5,591 bases of DNA from NCBI GenBank assembly GCA_003230355.1, contig QIDD01000078.1, positions 1-5,591 of the forward strand, given 5' to 3'. This DNA is from Methanobacteriota archaeon (GTDB taxonomy: Archaea > Hydrothermarchaeota > Hydrothermarchaeia > Hydrothermarchaeales > SZUA-236). Both the position numbers and the translations under genes were made by a program. Under the pieces are notes generated by a model. The model saw only the letters and a list, made by a program, of their open reading frames with translations. It did not search any database and had not been told where the DNA came from. Shown in pieces: positions 1 to 4,899 of the stretch. The first letter of the stretch is position 1, and the number at the start of each line of letters is the position of its first letter.

Positions 1-333
1 GTCCAGCGGAAAGCGTTTGCAAACCTCTGGCCGAGTGCTGTGTATAAAGCATCCAGCCGATGCCTCACCGTCTGCTTCGATGAGAAAGGGGCATTTATTC
101 TCTGTGTCGCCGAAGAGCACGTGGCCGCAGTCGATAATCCACTGGGGCTCGCCGTTGTAGCGTTCAGGCGCAAGGATATAGCGTGGGTTTAGAACAATTT
201 TTTCAAGTATATCGTAGCGTTTCTGCTCAATCCAACGAAACAGGTCTGATTCAAAATCAACAATTATCTCCCAGTTTTCTTTGCAGCACTTCCCGCAGCG
301 TCTGCACCTGAAGTCGCTTGAGCCCTGCTTCAT
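1..333 (-). CDS. YkgJ-family cysteine-cluster protein (3' end cut by window edge)
   Basis: The first 111 residues are visible; the C-terminus lies beyond position 1. The sequence shows the typical YkgJ / CxxCxxCC zinc- or iron-chelating pattern: C10-x2-C13-x2-C16-C17 (FRCRRCGKCC), then CPF at 81-83, C95-x2-H98 and RPEVCKRFP at 101-109 with C105. The family is widespread, binds metal through these cysteines and has no well-established biochemical role, so none is assigned. I chose ATG at 333 because the conserved FRCxxCGxCC motif then sits about 8 residues from the N-terminus, as is usual; the frame stays open further upstream with no better start or clear ribosome site. It is transcribed away from the SOR-like/sat operon, and a TATA-like box at 390-397 could serve both directions. 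Family identity is strong, function unknown. Confidence 0.88.
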   Translation of the reverse strand, partial: MKQGSSDFRCRRCGKCCKENWEIIVDFESDLFRWIEQKRYDILEKIVLNPRYILAPERYNGEPQWIIDCGHVLFGDTENKCPFLIEADGEASAGCFIHSTRPEVCKRFPLD

Positions 334-389
334 CAAGTAAACTTCTTTCGAGATTTGACAGATAAACCTTTTGTTATGGCTGCATAAAA

Positions 390-397
390 CATATAAC
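390..397. promoter_or_regulatory. TATA-like box in the divergent promoter region
   Basis: CATATAAC is preceded by an A-rich stretch (AAAA at 386-389) resembling an archaeal BRE/TATA pair. On the plus strand a start about 25 bp downstream (near 417) would leave a leader of about 18 nt containing the Shine-Dalgarno site of the SOR-like gene. On the minus strand the same bases (GTTATATG) would give a leader of about 30 nt for the YkgJ gene. Assigned by spacing and composition only. Confidence 0.4.
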
Positions 398-422
398 GCT
401 TGAAGACGCAAGATAATCTTTA

Positions 423-430
423 GGAGGTGA
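423..430 (+). promoter_or_regulatory. Shine-Dalgarno site that fixes a TTG start
   Basis: GGAGGTGA is a full-length complement of the archaeal 16S rRNA 3' end. It ends 5 nt before TTG at 436. The alternative in-frame GTG at 427 lies inside this site and cannot be the start, so the gene should begin at 436. Confidence 0.85.
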
Positions 431-435
431 ATTGT

Positions 436-795
436 TTGACAGACGATTTATTTGCAGCAGTAAACATGGCAGGAGATATGAGTAATCTCACGGATCTCGA
501 AAAAAAGCATCTGCCCGTAATCGATGCGCCAGACAAAGTTTCTGCAGGCGCGGAATTTGAAATCACAATCGACGTTGGAAGGCTTCTCACACATCCCAGC
601 GAGCCTGGCCACAGCATCCAGTGGATATCTCTAAAGCGCGGCAACGTCACCCTTGCGAGCGTGCATCTCACGCCCAGTGTTAAGCCGATTGTTACATTTA
701 AGACCACTCTTTCCGAAACAACTGAGCTTCGGGCAGTTGAAAGATGCAATCTACATGGCGAATGGGAGAATAGAAAAAAGGTATTAGTTGAATAA
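436..795 (+). CDS. Class II superoxide-reductase-like protein (neelaredoxin / desulfoferrodoxin iron domain)
   Basis: A 119-residue cytoplasmic protein (no signal peptide or membrane segment) covering one desulfoferrodoxin-type ferrous-iron domain. All five ligands of the SOR Fe(His4Cys) centre are visible: H25 in KKHLPVI, H53 and H59 in THPSEPGH, and C104 and H107 in RCNLHGEWE. The family reduces superoxide to hydrogen peroxide with electrons from rubredoxin or a similar donor. K24, just before H25, matches the catalytic lysine, but the usual EKH appears as EKKH, so the glutamate that normally becomes the sixth ligand is one position off. The protein lacks the rubredoxin-like N-terminal domain of true desulfoferrodoxin. 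The fold is immunoglobulin-like and related to SoxZ, so another role is possible. Its stop is 2 nt before the sat start, so the pair is surely one transcription unit. The TTG start at 436 is chosen from the strong ribosome site at 423-430. Family call is strong; physiological role moderate. Confidence 0.87.
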   Translation: MTDDLFAAVNMAGDMSNLTDLEKKHLPVIDAPDKVSAGAEFEITIDVGRLLTHPSEPGHSIQWISLKRGNVTLASVHLTPSVKPIVTFKTTLSETTELRAVERCNLHGEWENRKKVLVE

Positions 796-797
796 AA

Positions 798-2420
798 ATG
801 GCTTCAAAATCACGAATAGTAGATGACCGCTCAGTTGGGGAGATTGAGGAGATTAAGAAGGGCGCGGCAAGCATCATGATAGATGAGGAGGCGTGGGTTA
901 CAAGCGAGATGATTGCAGTCGGTGCTCTATCTCCGCTCAACGGTTTCATGACCGGCGCTGACTATCACAGCGTGCTCTCCGAGGGCAGGCTGGCAGACGG
1001 CAGCCCTTTTCCAGTAGTACTTTCCTTCGCGCCGGCAGGCAAGCGCAACGCTGAAACAATCGCTGCAAAGGTGACTGAAGGCGATACGATAATTCTCATT
1101 AACCAGGGCAGAGAAGCGGTTGCAACACTTGAAGTTGAGGAAAAATGGAGCTACAATAAAAAAGAGAGGGCCCAGAAGATATTTGGAACAACCGACGATA
1201 AACATCCCGGTGTGCGCCAGGTCTACGAGAGGATGGGTGACGTGTCGCTTGCAGGCCGCCTCGAACTCTATAAGCGGCCGGACTGGGGTGCTTTTGAACC
1301 TTTCAGAAAATCTCCTGAAGAGTCCAGGGCCGAGATCAAAAAGCAGGGTGCCCGCGACGTGGTGGCATTTTGGACCGGCGCAAACCCAGTGCACCGCGGG
1401 CACGAACACATCCAGAGAAACCTGATGGAACAATATGACATGCTCATGGCCGCGCCGCTGGTTACAATGGCGAAAAAAGAGCAGGTCACATCTGAATACC
1501 GGGTCGCCTGCTATGAGGTATTGTTTAAAAATTATTATCCAAAGCATAAGGTGCTTTTGCTGCCGCAGAAGATCACCTACATCTTCGCAGGACCCCGTGA
1601 AGCGGTGCTCCACGCGATCATCTCACGCAACTACGGAGCTACCGCTATCGCATTCGGGCGGGACTACGCAGGCGTGGGCGACTACTTCGGTAAATATGAG
1701 GCTCACAGCGCCTTTGACGAATACGATCTGGCTGAGCTCGGTATTAAACCTGTCTTTTTCAGGGAGGTCTACTTCTGCGCCCGATGCGGCCACACAGTAA
1801 CCGATGACACATGTAAACACGGGCCTGAGTTCACGATTGGAATCTCTGGAACAGGGATTCGGGACCTCATGCGATACGGGTTTCTGCCGCCAAAGGAGAT
1901 CGTGCGCCCAGAGGTTGCAAGACTGGCGATACAAGGTGTTGTTCCCAAGGGTGTTGCTCCCGATGGATTTGCTGTATCACCGCCCGGCAAAGTGATAAAA
2001 CGTTTGTTCCCCTTCTACCTGGTCGCCCACCGGCTTGGCGGGCAGATGAGAAACGAGCCGCTTGACTGGACCACGCTTAACCTCAACAACCTTCGCCGCG
2101 CGCTTAAAGAGGTACGCGAAGACTCTGAAAACATTCTCAAAGACATCTACCGGGAGTTTGAATACGGCGCAGATATCGACCGAAGCATGACCTCAAAATG
2201 GGTGCAGGACGCAACTGTAACCGCTCTGGAAGACCAGCAGATTGCAATCAACCTTATAGATGCGCGTCTTGAGGCTGAAACCGATGAATCTGCCAAGATT
2301 GAAATCCGAAAAGAGCTTGACGTGGCAAAGGGGATTCTTTCTGAAATCGGCAAAGTAATCACTGAAAAAGAGGCGAAATCGCGAGTCTGGAATCTCGATG
2401 ACTACGAGTCATATCGATAG
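798..2420 (+). CDS. sat: Sulfate adenylyltransferase (ATP sulfurylase) family protein, variant active site, long C-terminus
   Basis: A 540-residue cytoplasmic protein. ATP sulfurylase makes APS and pyrophosphate from ATP and sulfate, or runs in reverse in sulfur oxidizers. Visible family marks in order: a PUA-like N-terminal domain with ALSPLNGFM at 43-51; the nucleotidyltransferase core with NPVHRGH at 196-202 (HxxH type), AGPREA at 264-269, GRDYAGVGDY at 287-296; a probable zinc site C327-x2-C330-x8-C339-x-H341; and ISGTGIRDLMRYG at 349-361. Oddities: the classical QTRNP sulfate-binding stretch reads W192-T-G-A-N-P197, so the glutamine and arginine are missing and one residue is inserted; HPLVG reads AAPLV (218-222); GRDHAG reads GRDYAG. 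The usual enzyme (about 390-460 residues) ends soon after RPEV (370-373), whereas here about 160 more residues follow, mostly charged and helical from 428 on. Start ATG at 798 lies 2 nt after the SOR-like gene. Family membership is firm; sulfate activation is likely but not proven. Confidence 0.88.
   Translation: MASKSRIVDDRSVGEIEEIKKGAASIMIDEEAWVTSEMIAVGALSPLNGFMTGADYHSVLSEGRLADGSPFPVVLSFAPAGKRNAETIAAKVTEGDTIILINQGREAVATLEVEEKWSYNKKERAQKIFGTTDDKHPGVRQVYERMGDVSLAGRLELYKRPDWGAFEPFRKSPEESRAEIKKQGARDVVAFWTGANPVHRGHEHIQRNLMEQYDMLMAAPLVTMAKKEQVTSEYRVACYEVLFKNYYPKHKVLLLPQKITYIFAGPREAVLHAIISRNYGATAIAFGRDYAGVGDYFGKYEAHSAFDEYDLAELGIKPVFFREVYFCARCGHTVTDDTCKHGPEFTIGISGTGIRDLMRYGFLPPKEIVRPEVARLAIQGVVPKGVAPDGFAVSPPGKVIKRLFPFYLVAHRLGGQMRNEPLDWTTLNLNNLRRALKEVREDSENILKDIYREFEYGADIDRSMTSKWVQDATVTALEDQQIAINLIDARLEAETDESAKIEIRKELDVAKGILSEIGKVITEKEAKSRVWNLDDYESYR
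2395..2417 (+). terminator. Hairpin at the end of sat
   Basis: ATGACT (2398-2403) and AGTCAT (2407-2412) pair around an ACG loop, and TCG (2395-2397) pairs with CGA (2415-2417) across a 2-nt bulge, giving a 9-bp stem that runs up to the sat stop codon. Only short T-runs follow (TTT at 2431-2433), so it may be a transcript 3'-end stabilizer or weak terminator, or chance. Confidence 0.3.
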
Positions 2421-2443
2421 TAAAACAGCCTTTCTGCGCAAAC

Positions 2444-2451
2444 TATAAATA
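2444..2451 (+). promoter_or_regulatory. TATA-like box of the cytochrome c lipoprotein gene
   Basis: TATAAATA is a good match to the archaeal TATA consensus. Transcription starting about 25 bp downstream would begin near 2470-2474, almost at the ATG (2476). With no properly spaced Shine-Dalgarno site (AAGG at 2470-2473 is too close), the gene may be expressed from a leaderless or very short-leader transcript, separately from sat. Confidence 0.5.
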
Positions 2452-2475
2452 AAGAGTTTTTAAAGCTCCAAGGCA

Positions 2476-2907
2476 ATGAAGCAGATTAAGGTCTTTTTCA
2501 TAGTAACCCTCGTTTTAGCAGCACTTTTTTCAGGCTGTCTTCAAGGCTCAGAAAACGTTGAAAAAAAGCTTGTTCCAGTCCCATATCCTGAGACGGCAAA
2601 ATCGATTGCAAACCCTGTGACGAAGACAGAGACAAACCTCGATGTTGGCAGGGACAAATATGAAATCTTCTGTTCCATGTGCCACGGGCTCACAGGCCGG
2701 GGTGGTGAAGAGGTTTCAAAAAACTTTCAGATTGATCCCAGCTCGCTTGTAAGCAGCGGCGTGAAAAGGCGCACAGACGGAGAGCTGTTCTGGGCTACAA
2801 AAAACGGTGTGAACAAGACGAAAATGCTTCCCTGGGGTGAACTGCTCAGTGACGAAGAAATCTGGCTGATTGTCAATCACATTCGTGTGCTGCAGAAAGA
2901 AGCTTAG
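2476..2907 (+). CDS. Single-heme class I cytochrome c lipoprotein
   Basis: A 143-residue protein with an N-terminal lipoprotein signal: positive start (MKQIK), hydrophobic segment about 6-18, and FSGC with C21 as the lipidated cysteine. After a proline-rich linker comes one cytochrome c domain: heme motif C66-S-M-C69-H70 followed by GLTGRGG, a central TDGELFW stretch (100-106), M117 in MLPWG as the likely sixth heme ligand, and a final helix SDEEIWLIVNHIRVL (125-139). The layout NPV...GRDKYEIFCSMCHGLTGRGG resembles the ActE subunit of alternative complex III and similar membrane-tethered electron carriers; orthology is not claimed. It should sit on the outer face of the membrane and shuttle single electrons. 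It converges on the multiheme operon, which suggests a shared electron-transfer setting. Cytochrome call is very strong, partner unknown. Confidence 0.92.
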   Translation: MKQIKVFFIVTLVLAALFSGCLQGSENVEKKLVPVPYPETAKSIANPVTKTETNLDVGRDKYEIFCSMCHGLTGRGGEEVSKNFQIDPSSLVSSGVKRRTDGELFWATKNGVNKTKMLPWGELLSDEEIWLIVNHIRVLQKEA

Positions 2908-2958
2908 TTTCATGTGGTAAAAGGATCTATTATTCTGCTTCCAGTATCTTTTAGCTGC
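2908..2958. other. Convergent intergenic spacer
   Basis: A 51-bp gap separates the 3' ends of the plus-strand single-heme gene and the minus-strand five-heme gene. It holds moderately T-rich stretches in both directions (TCTATTATTCTGCTT and ATCTTTT on plus, CCTTTTACC on minus) that may act as weak intrinsic terminators. I see no clear hairpin. Confidence 0.35.
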
Positions 2959-3648
2959 TCAATGGGTTCTTTCGGATGTGCTTCCAAGCATTGAAGTTGC
3001 TTCTTTATGTATGCCTATCACGTCGCCAGTGTGGCAGGTGAGACAGGATTTTGAGCCATACTCAACATGAATGGCGATATAGTTGCCTTTATTGACTGGG
3101 ATATGACATTTCTCGCACACAAGCACCTGGCCTTGACCCGCGTCTGCAACAGGTATCTCAAGATCTCCTTCTGATGAAAGGTGGCAGGTCTCGCAGGCCA
3201 TAGCGCCCAAGTCCATCTTCTCGGTATGAATTGAATGGGGAATAATGTTTCCAAGTCTAAAGGTTCCATCTTCCTGAAGCTTTATCATCGAGATGCTGGA
3301 CATTTGTTCTGCTGCACTGTTGCCATCCGGTCCATGGCAGTCCACACAAATCCTCCTGCGAAGACCCTTTGATTCTGCTATCTCTACTATCTTCTTGGGG
3401 GTGTGGAATGATTTGGTCTGATCAGGGTCATGACACCCAAAGCAAAAATCGGGTTTATCTGAGATTCCTTCAAAATCAATCTGAAATTCTGAAATCGGAC
3501 GTGCATACTCCGGAAGCTCAATCTCACCCACGATTGCTTCATCAATAGACCAGTCAATCACACCGGTTTTATAGAGGACTACCGTGAAAAGTGATGCTCC
3601 AAGGATGAGACCTATCAATAACACAACAAGTGATGAGCGGTCACTCAA
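2959..3648 (-). CDS. Membrane-anchored pentaheme cytochrome c
   Basis: A 229-residue protein with an uncleaved N-terminal membrane anchor (about 7-25) and an extracytoplasmic part carrying five CxxCH heme sites: C69-C72-H73, C101-C104-H105, C152-C155-H156, C178-C181-H182 and C202-C205-H206. Outside these motifs there are at least five further histidines at suitable places (H82, H138, H141, H194, H214), enough for bis-histidine ligation of all hemes, and arrangements such as HSIH before CETCH recall NapC/NrfB/cytochrome c3-type proteins. Exact family not recognised. The start is TTG at 3648 (3648-3646), set by GGAGGTG at 3662-3656; it overlaps the TGA of the six-heme gene by 4 nt (TTGA), so the two are translationally coupled. 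It probably receives electrons from the six-heme partner and passes them to an extracellular or membrane acceptor. Confidence 0.92.
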   Translation of the reverse strand: MSDRSSLVVLLIGLILGASLFTVVLYKTGVIDWSIDEAIVGEIELPEYARPISEFQIDFEGISDKPDFCFGCHDPDQTKSFHTPKKIVEIAESKGLRRRICVDCHGPDGNSAAEQMSSISMIKLQEDGTFRLGNIIPHSIHTEKMDLGAMACETCHLSSEGDLEIPVADAGQGQVLVCEKCHIPVNKGNYIAIHVEYGSKSCLTCHTGDVIGIHKEATSMLGSTSERTH

Positions 3649-4574
3649 TGTCCACCACCTCCACCTTCTCCGCTGAGGCTTTCAAATATTTCCACCGCCT
3701 CTTCAACCGTGTTCCAATCATCAACCCGATGGCACCCGAAGCATTCAAGCTTGTGTTCTGAGATCTTCGCAGGCGAAAGATCGCCCTGATGGCATATCTT
3801 GCACATCTCCCCGTCAACAGTTCTGGCCACGCCGTCAACAACCAGCGGCTCTCCCCGAAGGGCATGCCAATGGCGCCTTTTCCATTCACCCATATCTATA
3901 TTCGGAAAGCCGGGGTGGACATTATCATATTTCTCGCTGCTCTCAGTTGGCAGAAGCTCTCCATCTGTGGGGTGCGTGATGTAAGAGTGGCAGAACTTGC
4001 ATTCATCCCCGCTGGGAGTATTGATTGCTTCTTCCTTCTTCTCCCTGATGGCGGGGTCTAAACCGTCTATAAATGATTCAGTAAATGGATGTGTTATTTC
4101 ACCCACTGCATCCATTCCATGACACCGGAGACACCGGTCATTTGGCATATGTGGCTTTTCAAAGGGTTGAAATTCTTTATGTGGGACCTTACCCTGTATC
4201 TGACCAATTAACAGCGTGCTTCCAAGCACATGCTCATACAAAGAGCCGAGCCGTTTGCTTTTAATGGGGCCGAGACTTGTTAGGCCGTGGCACTCCATAC
4301 ACCTATAGGGTCCGTTGTTTTCAAACAGTACCCGGTGGTCTGACTGTAATGCGAGCACGGTATATTCATCCATTGACGAGTGACAGAACGGGTTGTCACA
4401 GTTCGTCGGCCCATCAAAGGTCTTTAGAGCCTGAGCGGTAAATGCCACCCCCACCACACCAGCCAATGCCAATATTGCAAGTGTTGTAACCTTGTTCTCT
4501 TTTATCCAGGCAATAATATGATTGTTGATTCCTTGTGAAACCCGATTGTCTTTGATTTTTTCGATTATTCCCAT
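3645..4574 (-). CDS. Membrane-anchored hexaheme cytochrome c, NapC/NirT-like layout
   Basis: A 309-residue protein from ATG 4574. A short basic cytoplasmic N-terminus precedes one membrane helix (about 29-48), and hemes start right after it, the layout of NapC/NirT-type quinol dehydrogenases. Heme sites: an unusual CX4CH (C59-DNPF-C64-H65), then CxxCH at C92-C95-H96, C148-C151-H152, C192-C195-H196, C258-C261-H262 and C278-C281-H282. Many other histidines (for example H80, H115, H132, H142, H162, H201, H210, H235, H237, H274) can be distal ligands. It ends in a Gly5-His tail. The in-frame GTG at 4583 overlaps the GGTG ribosome site (4584-4581), so ATG 4574 is preferred; GTG would add three residues. 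It is first in the operon with the pentaheme gene. A role in oxidising a membrane quinol or methanophenazine is inferred from layout only. Confidence 0.91.
   Translation of the reverse strand: MGIIEKIKDNRVSQGINNHIIAWIKENKVTTLAILALAGVVGVAFTAQALKTFDGPTNCDNPFCHSSMDEYTVLALQSDHRVLFENNGPYRCMECHGLTSLGPIKSKRLGSLYEHVLGSTLLIGQIQGKVPHKEFQPFEKPHMPNDRCLRCHGMDAVGEITHPFTESFIDGLDPAIREKKEEAINTPSGDECKFCHSYITHPTDGELLPTESSEKYDNVHPGFPNIDMGEWKRRHWHALRGEPLVVDGVARTVDGEMCKICHQGDLSPAKISEHKLECFGCHRVDDWNTVEEAVEIFESLSGEGGGGGH
3656..3662 (-). promoter_or_regulatory. Shine-Dalgarno site embedded in the Gly-rich tail codons
   Basis: GGAGGTG on the minus strand lies 7 nt before the TTG start of the pentaheme gene and is made from glycine codons of the six-heme gene's terminal Gly5-His tail. 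It decides the TTG start at 3648. Confidence 0.8.
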
Positions 4575-4613
4575 TGAAACCACCCGAACTCTATCAACTA
4601 TAATTGTTAGGGG

Positions 4614-4622
4614 TATTTAAAT
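4614..4622 (-). promoter_or_regulatory. TATA box of the multiheme cytochrome operon
   Basis: The minus strand reads ATTTAAATA, a near-consensus archaeal TATA box. A start about 25 bp downstream (near 4591) leaves a leader of about 17 nt with a GGTG ribosome site before ATG 4574. The core ATTTAAAT is a palindrome, so it could also drive plus-strand transcription into the structured region at 4640-4857. Confidence 0.6.
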
Positions 4623-4627
4623 CTTAT

Positions 4628-4857
4628 GGGGGGGCGGCCGTTAGTGACGATTCGGCTCCTGCACCCTCATCGGAGACTGCCCTCAAGTTGGTACGGCGGT
4701 GAACTGATCGCAACTGGCTGGCGTGATCTGGAATATGTTAATTTCACTGCAGTTCATGTGGCAATAAGCAGTGTGACCAGTTGCGCGCCGGCGATACTTC
4801 TGCGGCAGTGTCAAACCTGTTCTTTGGTGCGTTGATCTCTGTTTTCCCCTTTTTTGT
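4628..4857. other. Gene-free region with nested inverted repeats; possible structured RNA
   Basis: The spacer of about 320 bp between the cytochrome operon and the regulator gene has no convincing protein gene. It carries inverted repeats that nest around one centre: 4661-4665 with 4826-4830 (5 bp); 4673-4681 with 4804-4812 (8 of 9); 4691-4699 with 4788-4797 (bulged); 4709-4717 with 4777-4785 (9 bp, perfect); and 4745-4750 with 4768-4773 (6 bp). A G7 run lies at 4628-4634. On the plus strand the region is bracketed by a palindromic TATA-like box (4614-4622) and T-rich tracts (4842-4845, 4850-4855), as for an independent RNA of about 200 nt. I saw no tRNA, SRP, RNase P or C/D box signatures. 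It could equally be a folded leader or spacer of a read-through minus transcript, or a decayed element. Confidence 0.4.
4841..4856 (+). terminator. T-rich tract, candidate plus-strand terminator
   Basis: T4 (4842-4845), C4, then T6 (4850-4855) lie just after the nested repeats. Archaeal transcription often ends at such tracts. This matters only if the preceding region is transcribed on plus. Confidence 0.3.
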
Positions 4858-4858
4858 G

Positions 4859-4899
4859 GGCGTTAAAAAGTAAACGCCGGGGGGTAGATATTTCTACCC
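4859..4899 (-). terminator. Tandem hairpins with T-rich segment after the winged-helix gene
   Basis: On the minus strand the stop codon of the regulator gene lies in a 7-bp hairpin (GGGTAGA 4882-4888 with TCTACCC 4893-4899, loop of 4). A second stem follows (AACGCC 4873-4878 with GGCGTT 4859-4864) whose loop side reads TTTACTTTTT. Hairpin plus T-tract fits an intrinsic terminator for the minus-strand gene, which would separate it from the cytochrome operon. Confidence 0.5.

Noticed and set aside
427..435. GTG at 427 as start of the SOR-like gene
   Set aside because: It lies within the GGAGGTGA ribosome site, which is spaced correctly for TTG at 436.
436..795. SoxZ instead of SOR-like
   Set aside because: The fold is related, but all five iron ligands (H25, H53, H59, C104, H107) and the CNLHG motif point to the desulfoferrodoxin/neelaredoxin family.
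927..1613. Long open frame (228 codons) on minus inside sat
   Set aside because: It is the antisense shadow of a clearly real gene; its translation shows no family motifs.
3789..4061. Plus-strand open frame opposite the six-heme cytochrome
   Set aside because: The opposite strand carries six heme motifs, a ribosome site and a promoter; this frame has none.
4626..4835. Open frame of 69 codons on plus in the gene-free region
   Set aside because: No ribosome site, no recognisable domain, a composition unlike a protein, and it overlaps the nested inverted repeats.
4628..4857. tRNA, SRP RNA, RNase P RNA or C/D box RNA
   Set aside because: No T-loop GTTCRA, no SRP or RNase P conserved blocks and no properly ordered C and D boxes were seen.
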